From Liolophura sinensis (taxonomy: Eukaryota > Mollusca > Polyplacophora > Chitonida > Chitonidae), in the NCBI RefSeq assembly GCF_032854445.1, contig NC_088300.1, forward strand, positions 20,441,608 through 20,505,607: a stretch of 64,000 nt of DNA. Reading direction: 5' to 3'. The position numbers and the translations under genes are program-made. Shown piece after piece: positions 22,601-32,438 of this stretch (positions within the stretch are counted from its first letter, which is position 1; each line of letters opens with the position of its first letter). The notes beneath the pieces were generated by a model. The model searched no databases. It saw nothing but the letters and a program-made list of their open reading frames with translations, and was not told where the DNA came from.

Positions 22601-25600
22601 TTAACAATAGCAACAGAATCCCTGTTTTTTTTCCCGAAATATTATGTCGTTGCGTGCACACCAAATACTAAACTGAAGAACACATATGACATACACCATC
22701 ACAGCTCTAACTTCCTGGTTAAAGGTGGAATTGAATACCTTGTAAATTAATGTTTCCGAGTCCATATTTGGTAGGTAGTTCGCAAACAAAACAAATATCC
22801 GGTTAAAGTCATTAAACACATCCTGAACGATTTTACATTGTACAAACAGATGTTGCCGAGTTTCAGACAGGGAGCAAAAAACACACAAGTCATCGGTGGC
22901 TACATTTCTCCTAAGAAGTTTTTCCTTAACGGGCAAAATGTCATGAACCAACTTGTAACTGAAGTTGACCAAGTTGTGATCTAAGAATTGATGAAAAACA
23001 GTTTTCCATATTCTAACCCAGTCCAAATGCGGCATAGACACCCTTGCTCTTGGACAATGTACTATTTTTGTTACAAAATATTCATAAATATACCTGCTTG
23101 AACACAATGTTACAGGTTGCTGTACACCTGTGGTAAATTCTCTCCAGGCGCTCAAGGCCAGTCTATAAAAAGGTGGAATGTTTTCAGAATGTGGGACATT
23201 GGAACGACAGAATTCACGACAAACATGTCTTAGGGGTAAACCCAACCAATAGATGGCAAAGTATTTCCATTCAGCTGTTGTTCCATGAATTAATTTTAAA
23301 ACATGCCGAGTAACAAGTGCTTTTATTTTACAATCTATATTATGTACGTTTAGACCTCCATTCCCTATTTTATTATGTACGACAACTCTCTTCAAACTTT
23401 CGGGCTTGTTATCCCACAAAAATCTGAACACAGTTTGGGAACATTGATTGACACATTTAGGTGGCAACAGAGTACACTGTGCAGAAAACCATAAAACAGC
23501 TAAAGCAACTGTATTAATTAAGACAGACCTCCCCCGTAGGGTCAAATATCTTCCATTCCATGCTGATACATGTTTCTTTACCTTACTTAAAACACGCTCA
23601 GAATTGAGTTCTGTTTGATCTGGTCCAAAAAATACCCCACAAATCTTTGAATTTGTAGTGATGTTAAGCCCACCACTGTGCACGTTAGTTTCGTCCCAGC
23701 TACCAATGGGAAGAACCGTGCTTTTCAACAAGTTGAGTTTTGCTCCTGAGGCTTTTCCATAACTTTCTGCTAGTTTAATTACATGCGGAACAGAACTCTC
23801 TTCAGATAAAATTGCAGTCGTATCATCTGCAAATGCCGACACTCTTGTTTCCTTATTTGTGCCGGGTAACCGTACACCATTAATTTCGTCATTGTTTCTA
23901 ATGGCCGCTATAAAGGGCTCTAAGGACAAAACATACAATAATGGTGACAAAGAACAACCCTGTCGGACACCTCGACTCAGTTTAAATTCTTCTGTTATGT
24001 GCCCGTTCACAATAACACTACTTGTAATGTCACTATATAATAATTGCACCCACTTACAAAAGTCGGGTCCGAAGTTAAATTTCTCTAAACATTTGAACAA
24101 AAATGACCAGTCTACTCTGTCAAAGGCTTTCTCCTGGTCTAAGTTAAGAAAGCATCCTTTTAAATCTTTTTGTTCAACATAATCATATGTATTTCGTAAT
24201 AAGTGAAGGTTGTCAAAAATACTTCGGCCTGGTATTCCACATGTCTGATTCTGAAGTACAATTGTATCGATCACATTTTTTAACCGATTGCACAAAGCTT
24301 TAGAAACAATCTTATAATCTACATTTAGTAAGCTAATTGGCCTCCAGTTTTTTATGCTTTCGGCATTGTCGGGGACCTTACATAATAGTGTGATTAACCC
24401 AGAACGCTGTGAATTACTTAATCTACCCAAGTTAAAACAGTGATTAACTACATCCGTAAACACACCCGAAAACAGGGGCCAAAATTGTACATAAAACTCT
24501 GCAGGCAAACCGTCGCATCCCGGGGAACGGTTTTTAGACATATTTTTTACTGCAAAAAACAACTCCTGTTCAGTCAAAAGGCCTTCGCAGGCAATTTTAC
24601 AATCGTCATTTAACATCGGAAGCGATGACAAGAACTCATCTTGAATGGAGGAGTCAGTATCTTGTTCAGTATACAATTTCATATAATACGACCTTATACA
24701 CTTAGCAATGCCTTCCTGAGATTCATGGGATATTGAAGAATCACTATGACAAGTAATACTTTTGATCATCTTCTTTCTGCCCCTACCAACTTCTCGTCTA
24801 ATGAAATATTTGGTTGGTTTTTCTCCCTGATCAAAATGAACAGCTTTAGCACGGATAACCGCTCCCGCATGATTCGACTTATAAAGGGCATTTAGAGTCT
24901 TTTTCACATTGTCAATACGCTCACAGTTAATGATTGGACTAGATTTCAACGCATTTAATTCTTGTTCAAGTACCAACAAATCACGTTTTTTGTTCATAGA
25001 TTTTTCCTCACAGTAACTACGAATCCTATCTTTACATTCCCCTTTAAATGTTTCCCATCTGTCTATTAGATCTGCATGACCAGTTGTACAGACAGAGAAA
25101 ATATCATGGAAGACGGATTTAATATCATCAACAAGCTCCGTGTCATTTAACACAGAAGTATTACACTTCCAGTAGAACGGCCCCCATGAAATGACATCTT
25201 CAAAAGAGATATCAAAAAACAAACACGAATGATCAGAAAAAGACACATGTACAGCATCACACTGGGTTACATACTTAAACACAGCGTTAGGGATATAAAA
25301 TCTATCCAATCTACTGGCACACTGGCGCCTAGACCACGTGTAACAATTCTTATCCGGATGCAGTTTCCTAAAAATATCACAAATACCAAAATCTCTTTTC
25401 AAATTATTAATTTCGTCCACTCCATCATTCCTTACATTAGTGGCACAGCCAGCTCTATCTAATTCAATGCTCTCAACACAATTAAAATCCCCACCCATAA
25501 TAACCAACTCACTGCCCTGCATCACATTATCTAGATTAGAAATAAACTCTTTTCTTTCCTTTGGATTATTAGGGGCATATACACAAACAAGGTTTAAAGC

Positions 25601-25912
25601 AGTGTTGTTGAGCTCAACCCTAAGGCTTATGTAGCGACCGTTAGGGCACCTCTGTATTTTCCGTATAAAGCAGTCTACCGTATACCTAATAATTATTCCC
25701 ACCCCACAACTTCGATTTGACCCATACGCCCACCTTGCATCGCCTGGGATTTGCAAATATTTAGTGTCATTATAGTTTTCGAAGTGTGTTTCCTGTAAGA
25801 ATAGTACATCAATTCCTTTATCGAAAACAAATTGCTTGACATGTTCTTGTTTAGACGGATCCCGTAAACCATTAATGTTTAAAGTCCCAAAACGAATATT
25901 ATTTAAGCTCAT
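22601..25912 (-). CDS. LINE A ORF2: APE endonuclease, reverse transcriptase, CCHC knuckle (1103 aa)
   Basis: This protein would nick target DNA and reverse-transcribe the element's RNA on the nicked end. The start is MSLNNIRFG because upstream frames differ between copies. Endonuclease residues 1-235: LNINGLRD, LQETHF, YAPN, GGDFNCVE, SRLDRFYI, SFSDHS. RT about 430-760: SPGCDGLPAEFYVQFW, NWRPISLLNVDYKI, QEKAFDRVDW, RGVRQGCSLSPLLY, FADDTTAI. A C-terminal CX2CX7HX4C knuckle (CVFCSLSETRQHLFVQC) lies near residue 1000. After NDIIF the frame runs through an A8 tract into QGFCCYC and stops; copies C and F continue about 46 residues further, so the tail is lost here by a +1 shift also present in copy B. 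Confidence 0.92.
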   Translation of the reverse strand: MSLNNIRFGTLNINGLRDPSKQEHVKQFVFDKGIDVLFLQETHFENYNDTKYLQIPGDARWAYGSNRSCGVGIIIRYTVDCFIRKIQRCPNGRYISLRVELNNTALNLVCVYAPNNPKERKEFISNLDNVMQGSELVIMGGDFNCVESIELDRAGCATNVRNDGVDEINNLKRDFGICDIFRKLHPDKNCYTWSRRQCASRLDRFYIPNAVFKYVTQCDAVHVSFSDHSCLFFDISFEDVISWGPFYWKCNTSVLNDTELVDDIKSVFHDIFSVCTTGHADLIDRWETFKGECKDRIRSYCEEKSMNKKRDLLVLEQELNALKSSPIINCERIDNVKKTLNALYKSNHAGAVIRAKAVHFDQGEKPTKYFIRREVGRGRKKMIKSITCHSDSSISHESQEGIAKCIRSYYMKLYTEQDTDSSIQDEFLSSLPMLNDDCKIACEGLLTEQELFFAVKNMSKNRSPGCDGLPAEFYVQFWPLFSGVFTDVVNHCFNLGRLSNSQRSGLITLLCKVPDNAESIKNWRPISLLNVDYKIVSKALCNRLKNVIDTIVLQNQTCGIPGRSIFDNLHLLRNTYDYVEQKDLKGCFLNLDQEKAFDRVDWSFLFKCLEKFNFGPDFCKWVQLLYSDITSSVIVNGHITEEFKLSRGVRQGCSLSPLLYVLSLEPFIAAIRNNDEINGVRLPGTNKETRVSAFADDTTAILSEESSVPHVIKLAESYGKASGAKLNLLKSTVLPIGSWDETNVHSGGLNITTNSKICGVFFGPDQTELNSERVLSKVKKHVSAWNGRYLTLRGRSVLINTVALAVLWFSAQCTLLPPKCVNQCSQTVFRFLWDNKPESLKRVVVHNKIGNGGLNVHNIDCKIKALVTRHVLKLIHGTTAEWKYFAIYWLGLPLRHVCREFCRSNVPHSENIPPFYRLALSAWREFTTGVQQPVTLCSSRYIYEYFVTKIVHCPRARVSMPHLDWVRIWKTVFHQFLDHNLVNFSYKLVHDILPVKEKLLRRNVATDDLCVFCSLSETRQHLFVQCKIVQDVFNDFNRIFVLFANYLPNMDSETLIYKVFNSTFNQEVRAVMVYVICVLQFSIWCARNDIIFREKKQGFCCYC

Positions 25913-25985
25913 TATACAAAGTAAGTAAAGGTAGAGCGTACATACCCATTGTGGTCAAATAAGAGAGTCCTAATTACGCTACAAA

Positions 25986-27293
25986 TCATTTGTCTCTTTT
26001 CATTCGCTGCCTCGCACGAGAAGCAAGCGATTTTCTTTTCCTGTATTCCAGAAGCATGGTGTCCCCCTCCTGAGATGGGGTCGGCGTCATACAGTCTGAC
26101 GACTGATCAGCATCAACACCATCATAATCAGTAGGATGGGAACTGGGCGGGATAGATGACGCTGCCTCTTCGGCTGTACTGCCATTGTCCAACTTAGCTC
26201 GCTTTTCCTCGACTGGGACTGGTGAACGCACGTCGGGAGCGTGCACGTCAGCCACGACCACATTCTTCACCCTTGGGACAGCTGATGACGTTTCATTATC
26301 ACCAACATCCACTTCTTCGGTGTTCTTAGTATTCTCCCGGACGTCCATCTCCTTATCAGACTCGCTGTCGTCGCTGACGTCTTCATCGGCGCTGTCGTCA
26401 CCATTCCCGTCGATTTCGTCTTCGTTCTCCTCGCTGTCTTGAACCAGTTCCATAGCAGGTGCGTTGAATGGGTCATCATCGTCGCTGACGTCAACATCAA
26501 TGTCATCTTGTTTTACGGCGTCTTCCTTATTATACTGGCGCATAGTCGGTAGGTTTCCCTTAACTCGCGCCGCGTACGACATTGCTCTCGCACAACAGTC
26601 ACTGACCGTATGAAGCCCTGAGTCACACATTCGGCATGGATTTGTACAGTCCTTCTCTGTATGAGGATTCTCATGGGGGGAGAAACCGTCGCAGTTAGAA
26701 CACCACAGTGCTCTACACTCTGCCGCCTTGTGTGATTTTTGGCCACACTTCCGACATTCATAAGTTTGCCCGGGGTAGGTAAACATAACAATGTCACCAC
26801 CGAAATTAATAAAATTTGGTACATAACGAACTTTGTGACACCTAAATCTGTAAATCCGAATACCTGTCCGAACATGTGAGAGCTCCGGGTCTGAAAATCT
26901 GGGTTTCGTCACACCCAGGCATTCACCATAGGGTTTCAAAGCTGCCTCGATAGTGTCATCTGACATTTCATCCGGTGCCCAGTGGGCCGTCAGATTCAGG
27001 TAAACTGACGACGCGGGCATAATGGACCACGTCGTTCCATTTATAACAACATTGGATTTACTCACTAGGGCATTATGCCCAGCCACTGTAGACACGCGGA
27101 GATAGAAGTGTTTCTTTAAATAATTCTTCTGAAAACTTATTAGCTCTGTCTTGATATTTAACACACTTGACAGAAAAGGAATAAAGTCCCTCTGGACAGC
27201 CGTAGAAAATGCCGGGCTGCTTCGTTTAGAGATTGACACAGACAAAGTTCTGCTTGGCCTGTTTACAGGCGAAAACGACACGGGCTTGGACAT
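25986..27293 (-). CDS. LINE A ORF1: RNA-binding protein with zinc knuckles (435 aa)
   Basis: ORF1 of LINEs packages the element RNA. I place the start at MSKPVSFSPVNRPSRTL, shared with the D/E subfamily start MSKPVSYNPATKPDRTL; the frame upstream has no ATG. Residues 1-180 form an N-terminal domain, possibly RRM-like (SIMPASSVYLNLTAHWAPDE, RIYRFRCHKVRYVPNF). Cysteine-rich knuckles follow: CRKCGQKSHKAAEC (CX2CX4HX4C), CSNCDGFSPHENPHTEKDC and CRMCDSGLHTVSDC. The last 180 residues are acidic and end in basic KRKSLASRARQRMKRDK. The frame is open throughout. Confidence 0.9.
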   Translation of the reverse strand: MSKPVSFSPVNRPSRTLSVSISKRSSPAFSTAVQRDFIPFLSSVLNIKTELISFQKNYLKKHFYLRVSTVAGHNALVSKSNVVINGTTWSIMPASSVYLNLTAHWAPDEMSDDTIEAALKPYGECLGVTKPRFSDPELSHVRTGIRIYRFRCHKVRYVPNFINFGGDIVMFTYPGQTYECRKCGQKSHKAAECRALWCSNCDGFSPHENPHTEKDCTNPCRMCDSGLHTVSDCCARAMSYAARVKGNLPTMRQYNKEDAVKQDDIDVDVSDDDDPFNAPAMELVQDSEENEDEIDGNGDDSADEDVSDDSESDKEMDVRENTKNTEEVDVGDNETSSAVPRVKNVVVADVHAPDVRSPVPVEEKRAKLDNGSTAEEAASSIPPSSHPTDYDGVDADQSSDCMTPTPSQEGDTMLLEYRKRKSLASRARQRMKRDK

Positions 27294-27522
27294 ACCTGAT
27301 CCAACGGGGCACACGCCCTTCACCAAACAGTAACCACTGGCCAAACTCAAGCTCTGTGGGCTCCCAGATCACCAAAAAATCAGTCTCAAAAACAAGCGTT
27401 GTTGTTGCACAAATGTGTAAACAGCAGAGAATAACCGACACGTCCGTTCACTTCGGCGTCTAGCACACTCTCCTGTCTATGACAAATTAAGTGCAACGCC
27501 TTAACCACTCGGCCACCGTACT

Positions 27523-27594
27523 ATACTATCAACATCTTGGAACCTTATGTCAGTTAATTTGTACACGATTGGAGTTTTAACACGCACTGGAAGG
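27523..27594 (-). repeat. tRNA-unit spacer remnant ending at a 5S junction
   Basis: This is the upstream spacer of the split tRNA-Leu gene. Near 27595 it changes abruptly to 5S spacer (read on the minus strand: CTTCCAGTG then CGTGTTAAAACTCC). The same junction is seen on the + strand near 54800. Confidence 0.8.
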
Positions 27595-27605
27595 AAAATG
27601 ACAAC

Positions 27606-27724
27606 AGCCTACAGCACTCGGTGTTCCCAGGCGGTCACCCATCCAAGTACTGACCAAGCTCGACGTTGCTTAGCTTCGGTGATCGGACGAGAACCGGTGT
27701 TTTCAACGTGATATGGCCGTAGAT
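27606..27724 (-). rRNA. 5S rRNA, canonical type
   Basis: 119 nt with GATCACCGAAGCTAAGCAAC (one box A change), GCTTGGTCAGTACTTGGATG and GGTGACCGCCTGGGAACACC. It is the first gene of the minus-strand array. Confidence 0.88.
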
Positions 27725-27844
27725 GAAGGCAGAAGTAAAAATTGAGTATATCTTATTGGAAATTCACAAGAAATTCAAAACATGCCAACAGCAATTGTAA
27801 AAGTTCTCTCAGTGATTTGCTTTCACTGGAAGGAAAATGACAAC

Positions 27845-27963
27845 AGCCTACAGCACTCGGTGTTCCCAGGAGGTCACCCATCCAAGTACTGATCAAGCTC
27901 GACGTTGCTTAATTTCTGTGATTGGACGAGAACCGGTGTTTTCAACGTGATATGGCCGTAATC
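27845..27963 (-). rRNA. 5S rRNA, hybrid between types
   Basis: The 3' half is canonical-like (GGATGGGTGACCTCCTGGGA), but the gene is preceded by the spacer normally linked to divergent genes, and box A is mutated (CAATCACAGAAATTAAGC). It may be a gene-conversion or crossover product. Confidence 0.7.
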
Positions 27964-28083
27964 AAAAGCTTTCAAAAAGTTTGAGTGTATATCATGGAAA
28001 ATTGAAAAGGGGTTTAAAAACGGTCAACAGCAATGGTTAAAGTTCACTCAGTGATTTGCTTGCACTGGAAGCAAAATGACAAC

Positions 28084-28202
28084 AGCCTACAGCACTCGGT
28101 GTTCCCAGGCGGTCACCCATCCAAGTACTGACCAAGCTCGACGTTGCTTAACTTCGGTGATCAGACGATAACCGGTGTTTTCAAAGTGATATGGCCGTAG
28201 GC
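28084..28202 (-). rRNA. 5S rRNA, canonical type
   Basis: Canonical box A and box C. Minor changes are TATCGTCTGATCACCG and CACTTTGAAAACACC. TATA-like ACATACTCAC lies upstream. Confidence 0.85.
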
Positions 28203-28322
28203 GAAAGCAGAAGGCAAAAGTGAGTATGTTTTTTTCGAAATTGACAAAAAGTTCAAAACATGCCAACAGTAATTGTAAAAGATCTCTCAGTGAATTGCTT
28301 GCACTGGATTAAAAATGACAAC

Positions 28323-28441
28323 AGTCTACAGCACTCGGTGTTCCCAGACAGTCACAAATTCAAGTACTCGTCAAGCTTGATGTTGCTTAACTTGGGTGAT
28401 CGGACGAAAACCAGTGTTTTCAACGTAAAATGGCCGTGGAC
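28323..28441 (-). rRNA. 5S rRNA, divergent type
   Basis: It has TACTTGAATTTGTGACTGTC in the 3' half, and GATCACCCAAGTTAAGCAAC and CATCAAGCTTGACGAG around box A. Probably a co-amplified pseudogene. Confidence 0.6.
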
Positions 28442-28562
28442 AAAAGCTGAATAAAAAGTTTATGTGTATATTATTGCAAAAGGACAAGAGGTTTCAAAAC
28501 TGCCAAAAGCAATGGTGAAAGTTCTCTCAGTGATTTGCTTGCACTGGAAGCAAATTGACAAT

Positions 28563-28681
28563 AGCCTACAGCACTCGGTGTTCTCAGGCGGTCACCCATC
28601 CAAGTACTGACCAAGCTCGACGTTGCTTAACTTCGGTGATTGGACGAGAACCCGTGTTTTCAACGTGATATGGCCGTAGGC
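28563..28681 (-). rRNA. 5S rRNA, canonical type
   Basis: Canonical over nearly the whole length. Differences are CACGGGTTCTCGTCCAATC and GCCTGAGAACACC. Confidence 0.85.
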
Positions 28682-28801
28682 GAAAGCAGAAGGGAAGATT
28701 GAGTATATTTTTTGGGAAATTCACAAAAAATTTAAAACATGCCAACAGTAATTGTAAAAGATCTCTCAGTGATTGGCTTGCACTGGAATGAAAATGACAA
28801 G

Positions 28802-28920
28802 AGCCGACAACACTCGGTGTTCCACGGCAGTCACATATTTAAGTACTCTTCAAGCTCGACGTTGCTTAACTTGGGCGATCGGACGAGAACCAGTGTTTTC
28901 AACATAAAATGGCCGTGGAC
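28802..28920 (-). rRNA. 5S rRNA, divergent type
   Basis: Strongly changed 3' half (TACTTAAATATGTGACTGCC, GTGGAACACCGAGTGTTG). Unlikely to be functional. Confidence 0.55.
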
Positions 28921-29041
28921 AAAAGCTCAATAAAAAGTTTAAGTGTATATTATTGCAAAAGGACAAGAGGTTTTAAAAGTGGCAAAAGCAATGGTGAAAG
29001 TTCTCTCAGTGATTTGCTTGCACTGAAAGGGAAACGACAAC

Positions 29042-29160
29042 AGCGTACAGCACTCGGTGTTCCCAGGCAGTTACAAATTCAAGTCCTAATCAAGCTCCAC
29101 GTTGCTTAACTTCGGTGATCGGACGAGAACCGGTGTTTTCAGCGTGATATGGCCGTAGGC
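29042..29160 (-). rRNA. 5S rRNA, divergent 3' half
   Basis: Canonical 5' half (GCCTACGGCCATATCACG) with divergent 3' half (GATTAGGACTTGAATTTGTA). It is followed on the + strand by a switch into a tRNA block near 29262. Confidence 0.65.
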
Positions 29161-29350
29161 AAAGGCAGAAGTAAAAATTGAGTATATTTTTATTGGAAAA
29201 TCACAAGAAATTTAAAACATACCAACAGCAATTGTAAAAGTTCTCTCAATGATTGGCTTGGTTACTTTATTTTTTTTTATACTCGTTACATGTTAAAACT
29301 CCAAACGTGTACAAATTAACCGACATAAGGTTGCAAGATGTTCATAGCAT

Positions 29351-29433
29351 AGTACGGTGGCCGAGTGGTTATGGCGTTGGACTTAAGTTCCAATGGACAA
29401 GAGGCCGCGTGGGTTCGAACCCCACCCGTACTA
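29351..29433 (+). tRNA. tRNA-Leu(UAA)
   Basis: Acceptor AGTACGG/CCGTACT, anticodon loop CTTAAGT, variable arm TGGACAAGAGGCC and T-arm GTGGGTTCGAACCCCAC are present. One D-stem change (GGTTATGGCG). Confidence 0.9.
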
Positions 29434-30133
29434 GTTTGTTTTATTTTGATTAAAGATTCACTGTAAGAATTTTCTCTACTTTCAACCTGAGTGAGGAAAG
29501 TGACGCAGCTGTGTACTTTATTTAACGTCATACAGTTTTCTGTGTGGTGTGCTTAAAATGAGGTGGACAGTGAGAAGAAACATCGATAGGTTAAGAAAAT
29601 CGCTGTTGAGGTCAAATCAGTTATTGGAAATAACATCTCTTGCTGATGTCATTTGACTTAGTGGAGAAGGATTTTGCAAACCATCGGAGTATATATAGAC
29701 TAATGTACTATGTACAGGTTTGATCAAAAATTACAACGTGTTGAATTGATTTGAAGAGAGTCATTATTTTTCGGAACGACAAGTTTGTCATTGTATGATA
29801 TATTGTCACAAGTATTAGATTCATTTGTATGAAATAAATGTGCCCCAAAGAAAGTAAAATGCTTATTTTTTTTCGAAACTGTTACAAGATTTAGCTTTGT
29901 AAAGTGGTTTGTTTTGTGAGACTGTGCATTGATTTCATAGAATTACAGTCTGTTCTTTGAAAATGTTTTTTGGTCCAAAGATAGGAATGTTTAGTTGTCA
30001 TTTCTGAGAGAAAACAAATGGATTTGTTTGCATATTACTGTCAAAGAAATACGAACAGATTGTTTTTCCTTGACATGGATTTTCAGCGAATCCTTGTTCT
30101 TGCGTCAAATATTTAGCACGAAACGAAAGCAAT

Positions 30134-30223
30134 CCGTCGATAGCTCAGTTGGTAGAGCGGAGGACTGTAGCGGAAATGAAAGTTGATATCCTTAAGTCAC
30201 TGGTTCGATTCCGGCTTGACGGA
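30134..30223 (+). tRNA. tRNA-Tyr(GUA), 17-nt intron
   Basis: 90 nt with box A TAGCTCAGTTGGTAGAGC, GGACTGTAG, intron CGGAAATGAAAGTTGAT and box B GGTTCGATTCC. The second exon has TTAAGTCAC for TTAGGTCGC and TTGACGGA at the 3' end, both tolerable. TATA-like AAATATTTAGC lies about 30 bp upstream and a T-run downstream. Confidence 0.92.
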
Positions 30224-30320
30224 AATTCGGTTTCTTTACTTTTTTTTTATCCTCGTTACGCGTTAAAACTCCAATCGTGTACAAATTGACTGACATGAGG
30301 TTGCAAGATGTTGATAGTAC

Positions 30321-30403
30321 AGTACGGTGGCCGAGTGGTTAAGGCGTTGGACTTAAGTTCCAATGGACAAGAGTCCGTGTTGGTTCGAACCCCAGCCGTA
30401 CTT
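30321..30403 (+). tRNA. tRNA-Leu(UAA)
   Basis: Complete type II fold with CTTAAGT. T-stem changes GTGTTGG and CCCAGCCGTACTT weaken the T-stem slightly. Confidence 0.85.
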
Positions 30404-31111
30404 ATTTGTTTCATTTTGATTAAAGAATTACTGTAAGAATTTTCTCTACTTTCAACCTGACTGAGAAAAGCGACACAGCTGTCTATACTTTGTTTAACGC
30501 CATACAGTTTTCTGTGTGGTGTGCTTAAAATGAGGTGGACAATGACAAGAAACATACCGATAGGATAAAAAAAATCGCAGTTGAGGTCAAATCAGTTATT
30601 GGTAATAACATTTCCTGCAGATTTCAATTGACTTTGTGGAGAAGGATTTTGCAAACCATCGGTGAATTAATAGGCTAATGTACTATGTACAGGTTTTGAC
30701 CAAAAATTACAACATGTGTTGAACTGATTAGAAGATTGTCATTATTTTGCGCAACGACAAGTTTGTCATTGTATGATATATTGTCACAAGTATTAGATTC
30801 ATTTGTATGAAATAAATGTGCCCCAAAGAAAGTAAAATACTTATGTTTTTTTAGAAACTGTTAAAAGATTTAGTTTGTAAAGTGGTTTGTTTTGTGAGAC
30901 TGTGCATTGATTTTATACAAATACAGTCTGTTCTTTGAAAATGTCTTTTGGTCCAAAGAAAGGAATGTTTAGTTGTCATTTCTGAGAGAAAACAGATGGC
31001 TTTGTGTGCATATTGCTGTCAAAGAAATACGAACGGATGGTTTCTCCTTGACATGGATTTTCAGCAAATCCTTGGACTTGCGTCAAATATTTAGCACGAG
31101 TCAAAATCAAT

Positions 31112-31201
31112 CCGTCGATAGCTCAGTTGGTAGAGCGGAGGACTGTAGTGGAAATGAAAGTTGATATCCTTAGGTCGCTGGTTCGATTCCGGCTCGACGG
31201 A
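31112..31201 (+). tRNA. tRNA-Tyr(GUA), 17-nt intron
   Basis: Consensus copy: CCGTCGATAGCTCAGTTGG, GGACTGTAG, intron TGGAAATGAAAGTTGAT, ATCCTTAGGTCGC, GGTTCGATTCCGGC, TCGACGGA. Followed by TTTATTTTTTTA as terminator. Confidence 0.96.
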
Positions 31202-31295
31202 ACTTCCGTTTCTTTATTTTTTTATCCTCGTTACGTGTTAAAACTCCAATCGTGTACAAATTAATTGACATGAGGTTACAAGATGTTGATAGCAT

Positions 31296-31375
31296 AGTAC
31301 GGTGGCCGAGTGGTTAAGGCGTTGGACTTAAGTTCAAGACAAGAGTCCACGTGGATTCGAACCCCACCCGTACTA
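31296..31375 (+). pseudogene. tRNA-Leu(UAA), 3-nt deletion
   Basis: As the consensus except that AAGTTCCAATGGACAAG is shortened to AAGTTCAAGACAAG, which breaks the 3' side of the anticodon stem. The duplicated counterpart at 34674 is not damaged this way. Confidence 0.8.
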
Positions 31376-32082
31376 GTTTGTTTCATTTTGATTAAAGAAT
31401 TACTGTAGGAATTTTCTCTACTTTCAACCTGAGTGAGGAAAGCGACACAGATGTCTATACTTTGTTTAACGTCATACAGTTTTCTGTGTGGTGTCCTTAA
31501 AATGAGGTGGACAGTGAGAAGAAACATACCGATAGGTTAGGAAAATCGCTATTGAGGTCAAATCAGTTATTGGAAATAAAATTTCCTGCGGATTTCATTT
31601 GACTTAGTGGAGAAGGATTTTACAAAACAATGCTGTATTTATAGGCTAATGTACTATATACAGGTTTTGATCAAAAATTACAACATGTGTTGAACTGATT
31701 AGAAGACAGTCATTATTTTGCGCAACGACAAGTTTGTCATTGTATGATATATTGCAACAAGTATTAGATTTATTTGTATGAGCTAAATGTGCCCCAAAGA
31801 AAGTAAAATACTTATTTTTTATACAAAATATTACAAGATTTATCTTTGTAAAGTGGTTTGTTTAGTGAGACTGTGCATTGATTTCATACAATCACAGTCT
31901 TTTCTTTGAAAATGTTTTTTGGTCCAAAGAAAGGAATGTTTAGTTGTCATTTCTGAGAGAAAACACATGGCTTTGTTTGCATATTACTGTCAAAGAAATA
32001 CGAACAGATGGTTTTTCTTTGTCATGGATTTTCATTGAATCCTTGGACTTGCGTCAAATATTTAGCACGAACCGAAAGCGAT

Positions 32083-32172
32083 CCGTCGATAGCTCAGTTG
32101 GTAGAGCGGAGGACTGTAGCGGAAATGAAAGTTGATATCCTTAGGTCGCTGGTTCGATTCCGGCTCGACGGA
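32083..32172 (+). tRNA. tRNA-Tyr(GUA), 17-nt intron
   Basis: Consensus copy with intron CGGAAATGAAAGTTGAT and an upstream AAATATTTAGCACGAACCG block. Confidence 0.96.
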
Positions 32173-32268
32173 ACTTCGGTTTCTTTACTTTTTTTTATTC
32201 TCGTTACGCGTTAAAACTCCAAATGTGTACAAATTAACTGACATGAGGTTGCAAGATGTTGATAGTAT

Positions 32269-32330
32269 AGTACGGTGGCCGAGTGGTTAAGGCGTTGGAC
32301 TTAAGTTCCAATGGAAAGATTCCGCGTGGG
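32269..32330 (+). pseudogene. tRNA-Leu, 3'-truncated
   Basis: Runs normally to CGCGTGGG and then switches to 5S spacer (CAGAAGGAATAATTGAG), losing the T-loop, box B and the acceptor 3' strand. The same truncation recurs at 35650 and 40651, so it predates the composite duplications. Confidence 0.9.
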
Positions 32331-32438
32331 CAGAAGGAATAATTGAGTATATTCTTTGGAAAATGACAACAAGTTTAAATCATGCCAATAGCCATTGTAA
32401 AAGTTTTTTAAGTGATTTGCTTGCACTGGAAGGAAAAG

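Larger units (their letters stand above)
22290..27473 (-). mobile_element. LINE copy A, L1/Tx1-like, full length
   Basis: About 5.2 kb: 5' end (minus strand) GGAGAGTGTGCTAGACGCCG at 27473, ORF1, a gap of about 73 bp, ORF2, a short 3' UTR and an A-tail (T-run at 22288-22303). It is flanked by a 15-bp target-site duplication with one mismatch, TGTCTATGGCAAATT at 22275-22289 and TGTCTATGACAAATT at 27474-27488, within a tRNA-Leu gene. The insertion point is of TT/AA type, as expected for an L1-like endonuclease. It is the best preserved copy in the window. Confidence 0.95.
22241..27522 (-). pseudogene. tRNA-Leu gene split by LINE A
   Basis: The 3' part lies at 22241-22287 (T-arm GGTTCGAACCCC, acceptor CCGTACT) and the 5' part at about 27488-27522 (AGTACGGTGGCCGAGTGG, TTAAGGCGTTG). 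LINE A sits between, in the anticodon-stem/variable-arm region and in the same orientation as the tRNA. The gene was already slightly mutated (GCACTTAATTTG for GGACTTAAGTTC). Confidence 0.9.
29262..32335 (+). repeat. tRNA-Leu/tRNA-Tyr tandem block, plus strand
   Basis: Four tRNA-Leu and three tRNA-Tyr genes or relics in ~970-bp steps, with the same spacers as the block at 19.6 kb but on the other strand. It is joined to minus-strand 5S sequence at both ends (GATTGGCTTGG on the left, GCGTGGGCAGAAGG on the right). The spacers contain no other recognisable gene. Confidence 0.9.
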
